This document shows positions 8,742-15,344 of a stretch of 64,000 bases of DNA, piece by piece. The DNA comes from Hasllibacter sp963833115 (GTDB taxonomy: Bacteria > Pseudomonadota > Alphaproteobacteria > Rhodobacterales > Rhodobacteraceae), in assembly GCA_963833115.1 (NCBI GenBank), contig CAWHWS010000002.1:124001-188000 (forward strand), in the 5' to 3' direction. Every line of letters starts with the position of its first letter. Within the stretch, counting starts at the first letter, position 1. The position numbers and the translations under genes were made by a program. Below the pieces are notes generated by a model, which did no database searches, was not told where the DNA came from, and saw only the letters and a program-made list of their open reading frames with translations.

Positions 8742-9596
8742 ATGCGCACCGCACTGCTGCTGCTCGCCGCCCTGCCCCTCGCCATGCCCGCCGCGGCGCA
8801 GGACGGCACCATTCCCGCGCCCAAGGGCGGGTTCGCCAGCTACGACCCCACGCTCAGCGCCCGCGACGCGGTGCTGGCGAACTGGGATCTCGCGGCCGCG
8901 GGCATCCGCGCCGGAGAGGTGGTCGGCGGCCGGATCGTGGAGGCCGCCGATCGCGGCGTGCCCTTCGAGCGGCTCGCGCGGCAAGGGGCCGCCGCCCAGC
9001 GCACGATGATCCAGCGGTGGAACGCCGCGCAATGGCTCTACGCCGCCGCGCCGGACCTGGCCCGACTGGACGCCGGCGCGATGCGCGCGGTGGCGGCCGC
9101 CCTCGCCGCGCCCTGCGCGGACGCCCCCTGCGCGGCGGAGGCGGCCGCCCTGCGCGACGCCTTCTCGGCGACCACGGCGCAGCTCGGCGCCGCCGCCTCG
9201 GACGCCCGCGGCGCCGTGGAGGCGCGCCAGGAACGGCCCGACGCGGTCCTGATGGCCGAGCAGCTCACGCTCGTGGCGGACTATCTCGGCGGCGGCGCCT
9301 GGGGCGAGGACCTCGCCCTGGCCGCGTTCGGCCTCGAGGGCGAGGAGGTCGCCGCCCGCATCGTCGGCGCGATGTCCGTCTGGCGCAACGTCGAGCCCTA
9401 TGTCGGCCTGACCGATCCCGAGGTGGACGCCGCCATCAACGCCGCCGCCGAGCAGGTCCTGCGCACCCTGCGCCTGGAGATCCGCGCCGGAGCGCCCCTC
9501 GCCGAGCAGCGGGCCGAGCTCGCCATCCTGCGCGACCGCACCGGGATCCTGGCGGCCGAGTTCCGCCGGGCGGCGGGGCTCTTCGCCGCCGGGTGA
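8742..9596 (+). CDS. Unrecognised exported helical protein next to the iron cluster
   Basis: This is a 284-aa protein with a signal peptide (MRTALLLLAALPLAMPAAAQ). The mature part is alanine-rich, predicted mostly alpha-helical, with one Cys pair (CADAPC around residue 118) that could form a disulfide. I do not recognise a family. The ATG at 8742 is preceded by AGGA at 8-nt spacing; ATG 8727 is an in-frame alternative. The stop overlaps the start of the following mini-haem-protein gene as GTGA, so the two are co-translated. Divergent placement from irpA suggests a job in the same iron or haem system. A distant relation to imelysin-like helical bundles is possible but not shown. Confidence 0.7.
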   Translation: MRTALLLLAALPLAMPAAAQDGTIPAPKGGFASYDPTLSARDAVLANWDLAAAGIRAGEVVGGRIVEAADRGVPFERLARQGAAAQRTMIQRWNAAQWLYAAAPDLARLDAGAMRAVAAALAAPCADAPCAAEAAALRDAFSATTAQLGAAASDARGAVEARQERPDAVLMAEQLTLVADYLGGGAWGEDLALAAFGLEGEEVAARIVGAMSVWRNVEPYVGLTDPEVDAAINAAAEQVLRTLRLEIRAGAPLAEQRAELAILRDRTGILAAEFRRAAGLFAAG

Positions 9597-10201
9597 GGCG
9601 CGTGGCGGGCCTGCGGCCCCTCGCGCTGGCCGCCGCGCTCCTCGCGCCGCCCGCCGCCGCCGAGGCCCCGGCGGTGCCGCGATGCCTCGCCTGCCATCTC
9701 GAGCCGGACGGACGCCTCGACATCGTCGGCATCGCCCCGCTGGAGGCCCTGCCCCCCGAATGGCCGATCCTCCACGAGGACGCCTTCGACCTCGACGGCG
9801 ACGGCGTCGCCGGGCGCCTGCGCTACGTCACGGGCGCGCGCGGGCCGGTGATCGCCCTCTACGGCCGCCGCCTCGCGGCCGGGCGGCTTGAGGATTTCGC
9901 CCGCATCGCCGGCGCGGCGCACGGGATCGACCTGTCGGACCCGGCCGTCCTGGCCGAGGTCGCGGCCGCCTTCCGCGCGCTCTCCCCCGATCCCGCCCCG
10001 CCCGCGCCCGAGGCCCTGCGCGCGTTCGAGGCGCGTGGCTGCGCCGCCTGCCACGTGACGGACACCTACGAGCACTCGGGGCGCACCTACGCCCCGCTCA
10101 GCGACTTCCTGCTCCACGATCTCGGCGAGGGCCCGGTGCGCACGGCCCCCCTCTGGGGCTGCCCCACCTGCCTGGAGGCGCCCGGCCACCGGGGCGGCTA
10201 G
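9593..10201 (+). CDS. Miniature DUF1111-like c-type haem protein
   Basis: This 202-aa protein starts at GTG 9593-9595 (GTGA overlap with the previous stop) and has an RR-containing signal peptide ending near PPAAAEA. It carries CLACH (31-35), CAACH (150-154) and a final CPTC (190-193). Several blocks follow the 466-aa DUF1111 protein of the same locus in the same order: DLDGDGVAGR versus DLDGDGVSGR, FEARGCAACHV versus FYEAGCVACHV, LSDFLLHDLGEG versus YTDLLLHDMGPG, and RTAPLWG versus RTPPLWG. It stops just after that last block, so it lacks the C-terminal HDGRA region. It is probably a periplasmic electron-transfer or redox partner for the iron cluster; function unproven. Confidence 0.75.
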   Translation: MRRVAGLRPLALAAALLAPPAAAEAPAVPRCLACHLEPDGRLDIVGIAPLEALPPEWPILHEDAFDLDGDGVAGRLRYVTGARGPVIALYGRRLAAGRLEDFARIAGAAHGIDLSDPAVLAEVAAAFRALSPDPAPPAPEALRAFEARGCAACHVTDTYEHSGRTYAPLSDFLLHDLGEGPVRTAPLWGCPTCLEAPGHRGG

Positions 10202-10233
10202 CCGCCGAGGCGGGCCCCCTCGGCGCCGGCGCG

Positions 10234-10271
10234 CAAGACAAAAGGGGGGCCGCGGTCTCCCGCGGCCCCCC
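10234..10271 (-). terminator. Rho-independent terminator of the large secreted protein gene
   Basis: GGGGGGCCGCGG (10244-10255) and CCGCGGCCCCCC (10260-10271) form a perfect 12-bp stem with a 4-nt loop. Read on the minus strand the stem is followed by TTTTGTCTTG. This is a textbook intrinsic terminator 19 nt after the stop of the leftward gene at 10290-12404. It may also reduce rightward read-through from the haem-protein gene, although no U tract follows on that strand. Confidence 0.88.
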
Positions 10272-10289
10272 CTCCTTCCGACCGGGCGA

Positions 10290-12404
10290 TCAGCGCATCG
10301 ACAGGTCGAACGCGCCCTCCGGCAGGTTCAGGTCGAACATGAACACCTGGCCGCCGCGATCGGCCTCGACCTCGGCCACCTGGCCGCCCGAGTCCGTCCG
10401 GTGCTGCACCACGCCCATCATCACGTGGCTCGCGATCGGCAGGCTCATGTTGATCGCCTGCTCGCCGGTCCCGGACAGCTCCTCCATGGTGTGGAAGCTG
10501 CCATCGTCCTTGCGGGCCAGGAGCGCGGTGATGTTCCACGAGCCCGAGAACTCGGAGGTCCGCGCCTTGTCGATCGCGCCGGGAAGCGACGCCGCCCCGG
10601 CCAGCGCGCGGGGCGATTCGTCCCCGCCCGCCATCGCCAGGAAGTAGCCGCGGCCCGGCTCCGCCAGCTCCATCGTCTCGGGGTCGAGGACGAGCGCGTA
10701 GGCCCGCTCGCCGAAGGCATTGCCCGAATCCTCGTTCACGATCAGCACGTCCGCGTCCGAGCCCTTGATCCACATCAGGCCGTCGGGCGCCGTCGCCTTG
10801 GCGACGCCGTCCTGGTCGGTGGCCTGCGTGCCCATGCCGCCGTGCTTGATCCCCTTCTCGCCGACCTCGAGGGTCAGCGCGCCGTCGAACGCCGCCAGGG
10901 TCCGCGTCGCGGTCCCGGTCAGCATCTCGGGCAGGGCGCCGCCCGCCGCGTCCAGCTCCGCCACGATGTTCTCGAGCGCGAAGGCGACGTAGCCGCCCTC
11001 CTCGGTCATCGACTGCACCCAGCGGGTGTTGGAGGGGTCGGGGTCGACGGCCGGATGCTCGGTCTTGGAATCGCCCAGCAGGTAGGTGTGCCCCTCGGGC
11101 TGCTCGCTCTCGAGGCCCCAGAGGTTGACCTCCGTGTCCTTGACCGCGACCGGCGCGTCCCATCCGCCCCACTGGTAGGAGGTCGGCACGAAGGCGACGT
11201 CGAACCGGTCCACCGCGTCCGGGTTCGTCACGTAGGCGTCCATCATCTTCTCGGTCACGTCGATCTCGTCGATCCCGAGGTCCGCGAAGGCCTCGTTCGC
11301 CACCGCGAGCCCGTAGATCTTCCCGTGCAGGAGGCCATTGCGCGCCAGGAACGCGTCGCGCTCGCTGGCGTCGCCGGCGATCGGCTGCCCGTCCACGCCG
11401 GCGCCCTTGAGGCCGACGTAGATCTTGAGCGGCGCGGGCTCCACGTCGTGGTTGTAGCCCGCGAGGACCATCACGACGTAGTCCGGATGCTGCGCGTTGA
11501 TCGGCATGATCTTCTCGTAGCCCGACTGCCCGAGGGCCGGCACCGTGTAGGCGGTCCCGCTCGCGATATCGACCGCGATCGAGGCCAGGCCCATGCCGTC
11601 GTCCGTGTCCCACTTGGAGACCGTCGTCTCGCCGTCGCCCGTCCCGGTCGTGAGGTCGAACATCTCCTGGATGTTCCACTCCTCGGCCATGAACCAGACG
11701 TCGTCCGCGAGGCCGATCCCGTCGCCGTACTTGTTCGCGTGCTCGTAATAGGCGCCGCAGAACGACTGGAAGAAGAAGTCCGCCTTCTGCAGGAGGAACG
11801 CGTCCTCGAACTCGACGACCTCGCCCTCGGGGGTGGCCTGGTTGCCCCAGACGCCGCCCTCGGCCTTCGGCAGGACCTCCTCGCCGAAGACGTTGTGGAT
11901 GGTCGAGAAGAGGTGCCCCGAGCCCTGCACCATGCCCGCGGCCGCGTCCTCGTTGTCCAGGAAGTCCGCCATCGCGGCGCGGTCGTAGTCGATGTAGTGC
12001 AGGTGGCTGCCCGTGAACGTCACGCCCGAGGCCATCTCCCAGGGGTAGGTCTCGGTCGACATCGTGCCATAGGATTCCGACTGGTAGCCCAGGCGCACGG
12101 TGTCCTCGTCCCGCAGCCAGGCGGCGTTGCCGTCGGGCCAGCCGGTCAGGGCCTGCCCCGTCTGCGCGTCGACCTCGCCCACCGTCGCCAGGGCCTTCAT
12201 CGTGCCGATGAACGGGAAATCGATGTCGGCGGACTGCCCGTCGACGATCTCGAACCCGTTGCCGGCGGTGCTCGCCTCGGGGATGAGGGCGGTCGTCTCG
12301 CCGATCTTGACCTTGCCGGCATGGGCGTCCGCCATCGCGGTCAGGGCGGTGGTGGAGAGCAGCGCGGCGGCGAGCGCGGTGAGCTTGAGCGGTCGGATGG
12401 GCAT
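10290..12404 (-). CDS. Large exported acidic protein of unknown function (possible beta-propeller)
   Basis: This 704-aa protein has a clear signal peptide (PLKLTALAAALLSTTALTAMA, cleavage near ADAHA). The start ATG at 12402-12404 places it exactly; the longer upstream ORF has no signal character. The mature chain is strongly acidic, nearly Cys-free, and has many short W/G-rich segments such as GGVWGNQATPEG, WFMAEEWNIQEMFD, DGLMWIKGSDADVLIVNEDSGN and GRGYFLAMAGGDESPRA, suggesting repeated beta blades and a Ca-rich extracellular setting. It vaguely recalls PhoX/DUF839 phosphatases, but the hallmark PhoX motif is missing, so I do not assign that. It is monocistronic, with its own terminator and a palindrome in its promoter. 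Confidence 0.75.
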   Translation of the reverse strand: MPIRPLKLTALAAALLSTTALTAMADAHAGKVKIGETTALIPEASTAGNGFEIVDGQSADIDFPFIGTMKALATVGEVDAQTGQALTGWPDGNAAWLRDEDTVRLGYQSESYGTMSTETYPWEMASGVTFTGSHLHYIDYDRAAMADFLDNEDAAAGMVQGSGHLFSTIHNVFGEEVLPKAEGGVWGNQATPEGEVVEFEDAFLLQKADFFFQSFCGAYYEHANKYGDGIGLADDVWFMAEEWNIQEMFDLTTGTGDGETTVSKWDTDDGMGLASIAVDIASGTAYTVPALGQSGYEKIMPINAQHPDYVVMVLAGYNHDVEPAPLKIYVGLKGAGVDGQPIAGDASERDAFLARNGLLHGKIYGLAVANEAFADLGIDEIDVTEKMMDAYVTNPDAVDRFDVAFVPTSYQWGGWDAPVAVKDTEVNLWGLESEQPEGHTYLLGDSKTEHPAVDPDPSNTRWVQSMTEEGGYVAFALENIVAELDAAGGALPEMLTGTATRTLAAFDGALTLEVGEKGIKHGGMGTQATDQDGVAKATAPDGLMWIKGSDADVLIVNEDSGNAFGERAYALVLDPETMELAEPGRGYFLAMAGGDESPRALAGAASLPGAIDKARTSEFSGSWNITALLARKDDGSFHTMEELSGTGEQAINMSLPIASHVMMGVVQHRTDSGGQVAEVEADRGGQVFMFDLNLPEGAFDLSMR

Positions 12405-12448
12405 CGAGGGACTTCTGAGTTGGTCGCCGCGATCCCTATCCGCACCGT

Positions 12449-12466
12449 GCGTCAGTTTCTTGACGC
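12449..12466. promoter_or_regulatory. Palindrome GCGTCA-N6-TGACGC in a divergent promoter region
   Basis: GCGTCA (12449-12454) and TGACGC (12461-12466) are perfect inverted repeats with a 6-nt spacer. The site is 45 nt upstream of the start codon of the large secreted protein gene and about 100 nt upstream of the metallopeptidase gene on the other strand. Its core GTCA-N6-TGAC is identical in form to 8665-8678 in front of irpA. It probably binds a dimeric regulator; identity unknown. Confidence 0.4.
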
Positions 12467-12567
12467 CCCCCCGTGAGGCCCTCGCGCCCCGCCCGATCCT
12501 CTGCCATGAGCCCGCGCAGCCTGGGCCGCCGGATCGGCGCGCGGCCGCCCGCCCGGAGGGAACGGAC

Positions 12568-13530
12568 ATGAGGATCTTCGGCTGCCCCGCCTGCGGGGAG
12601 ACGGTCTATTTCGACAATCTCGCCTGCCGCGACGGCACGGCGCTCTTCCTCGACCCGGACCGCGGCGTCATGCTGGACGGCGGAACCCCCTGCGCCAACC
12701 GCGAGGCGATCGGCTGCAACTGGATCGCCGAGGCGGACGGGCTGTGCCGGTCCTGCGCGATGACCCGCACGGTCCCCGACATCGGCGATCCCGGGAACGT
12801 CGTCCTGTGGGCCCGGACCGAGGCCGCCAAGCGCCGGATGCTCGCCAACCTCGCGCTCTGGGGCTGGTTCACGCCCTCCGACGCGGGCGCGCGCCCGGTC
12901 TTCGAGCTCCTGTCCGAGAGCACCACGTCCGGCGCCGCGCGCGTCACCATGGGCCATGCGGACGGGCTCATCACCATCAACGTGACCGAGGCGAGCGAGG
13001 CCGTCCGCGCCCGGCGGCAGGAGGAGCTGGGCGAGCTCTACCGGACCATGATCGGCCACATGCGCCACGAGATGGCGCATTTCCTGCACCTTCGCCTCCT
13101 GGAGCGTCCCGGCTTCGCGGCGGCCTTCCGCGCCCTCTTCGGCGACGAGCGGGCCGATTACGGCGCCGCCCTCGCGCGGCACTACGAGGACCCGCGGCCC
13201 CCGGGCGAGGCGTTCGTGACCGGCTACGCCACCGCCCACCCGCACGAGGACTGGGCCGAGACGACCGCGCATCTTCTGCACCTCGTCGACCTCATCGACA
13301 GCGTGGCCTCCGCCGCGCTCGCCCTGCCGGACGGGCCGCCCCGCGGCTACGACGCCTATGCCGAGGAGGACGCCGAGCGCCTGATCGCGCTGGCGGTGGA
13401 GGCGGCGATCGCGGTCAACCACGTCAACCGCGCGCTCGAGCTGGGCGATCTCTACCCGTTCGTCCTCACGGCGCCGGTGCGGGCCAAGATCGCCTTCGTC
13501 CATTCCTGGCTCCGCCGCGCGCCCGGTTGA
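12568..13530 (+). CDS. Putative zinc-binding metallopeptidase with N-terminal zinc ribbon
   Basis: This 320-aa cytoplasmic protein opens with a ribbon-like segment (FGCPACGETVYFDNLAC, 5-20) and further cysteines at about 42, 50, 60 and 63. The HExxH zincin motif is HEMAH at 167-171, in the context GHMRHEMAHFLH, with a later acidic stretch THPHEDWAET-like around 230 that may supply the third ligand. This is the layout of the family often named putative zinc-binding metallopeptidase (peptidase_Mx, DUF2248). In the second half of the first ribbon the usual CxxC is reduced to CRDG, so that ribbon may be incomplete. GGAGGG precedes the ATG at a good distance. The physiological substrate is unknown. 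Confidence 0.82.
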   Translation: MRIFGCPACGETVYFDNLACRDGTALFLDPDRGVMLDGGTPCANREAIGCNWIAEADGLCRSCAMTRTVPDIGDPGNVVLWARTEAAKRRMLANLALWGWFTPSDAGARPVFELLSESTTSGAARVTMGHADGLITINVTEASEAVRARRQEELGELYRTMIGHMRHEMAHFLHLRLLERPGFAAAFRALFGDERADYGAALARHYEDPRPPGEAFVTGYATAHPHEDWAETTAHLLHLVDLIDSVASAALALPDGPPRGYDAYAEEDAERLIALAVEAAIAVNHVNRALELGDLYPFVLTAPVRAKIAFVHSWLRRAPG

Positions 13531-13592
13531 GCGCCCGCCTCGGCCGGCCCGCGGCCTTGCGCGGCGCGCGGCGGGCCGGCATCACCCGGGCC

Positions 13593-14732
13593 ATGACCGA
13601 TCCCGCCCTCCTCACCGCCGCGCTGGTGCGCTGCCCATCCGTCACCCCGGCCGAGGGCGGCGCGCTCGTCCTGCTGGAGGACCTCCTCGCCGGCGCCGGG
13701 TTCGAGTGCACCCGCGTCGACCGGGGCGGCGTGCCCAACCTCTTCGCCCGCTGGGGCCGGCGCGGGGCGAACCGCTCCTTCGGCTTCAACGGGCACACCG
13801 ACGTGGTGCCGGTGGGCGACGAGGCGGCCTGGACGCACCCGCCCTTCGGCGCGGTGATCGAGGACGGCTGGCTCTACGGGCGCGGCGCTACGGACATGAA
13901 GTCGGGCGTCGCCGCCTTCGCCGCCGCGGCGGTCGACTTCGTGCGCGACACGCCCCCGGACGGCGCCGTGATCCTCGCCATCACCGGCGACGAGGAGGGC
14001 GACAGCCGCGACGGCACGCCCGCCCTCCTCGACTGGATGCGCGCGCACGGCGAGGCGATGACCGACTGCCTCGTCGGCGAGCCCACCTCGCCCGAGACCT
14101 TCGGCGAGGCGATGAAGATCGGCCGCCGCGGCACCATGAACGCCTGGATCGACGCGCACGGCACCCAGGGCCATTCCGCCTATCCCGAGCGCACGGCGAA
14201 CCCGGTCGCCGCCGTCGCCACCCTGATCCACCGGCTGCAATCGGACCCGCTCGACGCCGGCACCGAGCATTTCGACCCCTCCAATTTCGAGGTCACCACC
14301 ATCGACACGGGCAACCCCGCGACCAACGTCGTGCCCGCCCGCTGCCGCGCCACCCTCAACGTGCGCTTCAACGACCGGCACGACGGCGCCTCCATCGCCG
14401 CCTGGATCGACGCCGCCGCCGCCCGGGTCGCGCAGGAGTCGGGTGTCGCCATCGAGACGCGCCACAAGGTCGGGGGCGAGGCGTTCCTGACCGCGCCCGG
14501 CCCCCTCACCGAGCTCATCGCCGCCGCCGCCCAGGCCGAGACCGGCGCCCGCCCCGCCATGACCACCACGGGCGGCACGTCGGACGCGCGCTTCGTCAAG
14601 GACCACTGCCCGGTGGCGGAGTTCGGCCTGGTCGGCCACCGGATGCACGCCGTCGACGAGCGCGTGCGCGTGGAGCAGATCCACGCCCTCAAATCCGTCT
14701 ACGGCCGCATCTTGCGGGACTATTTCGCCTGA
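13593..14732 (+). CDS. dapE: Succinyl-diaminopimelate desuccinylase
   Basis: This 379-aa M20-family amidohydrolase hydrolyses N-succinyl-LL-diaminopimelate to LL-DAP and succinate in lysine and peptidoglycan precursor synthesis. The di-zinc motifs are all present: FNGHTDVVPVGD, GRGATDMKSG, the catalytic glutamate in TGDEEGDS, EPTS, and the late GGTSDARF. The length is normal for DapE. dapD, the enzyme that installs the succinyl group, is also in this window (26792-27619) but not adjacent. The ATG at 13593 is the only start that fits the family N-terminus (TDPALLTAALVRCPSVTP). Confidence 0.95.
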   Translation: MTDPALLTAALVRCPSVTPAEGGALVLLEDLLAGAGFECTRVDRGGVPNLFARWGRRGANRSFGFNGHTDVVPVGDEAAWTHPPFGAVIEDGWLYGRGATDMKSGVAAFAAAAVDFVRDTPPDGAVILAITGDEEGDSRDGTPALLDWMRAHGEAMTDCLVGEPTSPETFGEAMKIGRRGTMNAWIDAHGTQGHSAYPERTANPVAAVATLIHRLQSDPLDAGTEHFDPSNFEVTTIDTGNPATNVVPARCRATLNVRFNDRHDGASIAAWIDAAAARVAQESGVAIETRHKVGGEAFLTAPGPLTELIAAAAQAETGARPAMTTTGGTSDARFVKDHCPVAEFGLVGHRMHAVDERVRVEQIHALKSVYGRILRDYFA

Positions 14733-14758
14733 CCCGCCCACGCCCCCGACTCGTCGTC

Positions 14759-15331
14759 ATGCTCAAGGAGCCGCGGCCCGGACGGGTCAAGACGCGCCTC
14801 GGCCGGGAGATCGGCATGGTCCCCGCCGCCTGGTGGTTCCGCCACCGGACGCGCGCCCTCCTGCGCCGCCTGCGCGATCCGCGATGGGAGACGGTGCTCG
14901 CCGTCGCGCCGGACGCCGAAGGGCTGCGCAGCCGCGTCTGGCCCGCCCGCCTGCGCCGCGTGCCGCAGGGCCCGGGCGACCTCGGCGCGCGCATGGCCCG
15001 CCTCCTGCGCGCCGGGCGCGGCCCGATCTGCATCGTCGGCGCCGACATTCCCGGCCTCGGCCGCGCCCATGTCGCGGAGGCCTTCGCCGCCCTGGGCCGG
15101 GCGCCCTCGGTCCTCGGCCCCGCGCCCGATGGCGGCTACTGGCTGATCGGCCTGCGCCGCGCCGCCGCGGCCCCGCCCGGCCTCCTGAGGGACGTGCGCT
15201 GGTCCACGCGCCACGCCATGGCCGATACCGCGCGCACCCTGCCCGCCCCCGTCGCCCAGGTCGCGACGCTGGCCGACGTCGACACCGCCGCCGACCTGCG
15301 CGCCGCGGGTTCCCTACCGCGCCCGGCGTGA
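14759..15331 (+). CDS. DUF2064 glycosyltransferase-like protein (TIGR04282 family)
   Basis: As drawn from the first ATG this is 190 aa. Motifs KEPRPGRVKTRLGREIG, GPGDLGARM, GADIPGLG and GPAPDGGYWLIG identify the DUF2064 nucleotide-diphospho-sugar transferase-like family. However, the in-frame codons just upstream encode RPRLVV, the first beta strand of the fold, so the true start is probably further left. No ATG, GTG or TTG is available there; the only candidate is CTG at 14729-14731, which overlaps the dapE TGA. Probable co-transcription with dapE. The acceptor is unknown. Confidence 0.8.
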   Translation: MLKEPRPGRVKTRLGREIGMVPAAWWFRHRTRALLRRLRDPRWETVLAVAPDAEGLRSRVWPARLRRVPQGPGDLGARMARLLRAGRGPICIVGADIPGLGRAHVAEAFAALGRAPSVLGPAPDGGYWLIGLRRAAAAPPGLLRDVRWSTRHAMADTARTLPAPVAQVATLADVDTAADLRAAGSLPRPA

Positions 15332-15344
15332 TACCTCCGCCCCC

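Noticed and set aside
10290..12404. PhoX-type alkaline phosphatase call
   Set aside because: General propeller-like features are present, but the hallmark PhoX segment is not, so the name would be unsupported.
12461..12490. TTGACG as a -35 box for the metallopeptidase gene
   Set aside because: It is part of the palindrome, and no acceptable -10 is found 16-18 bp downstream.
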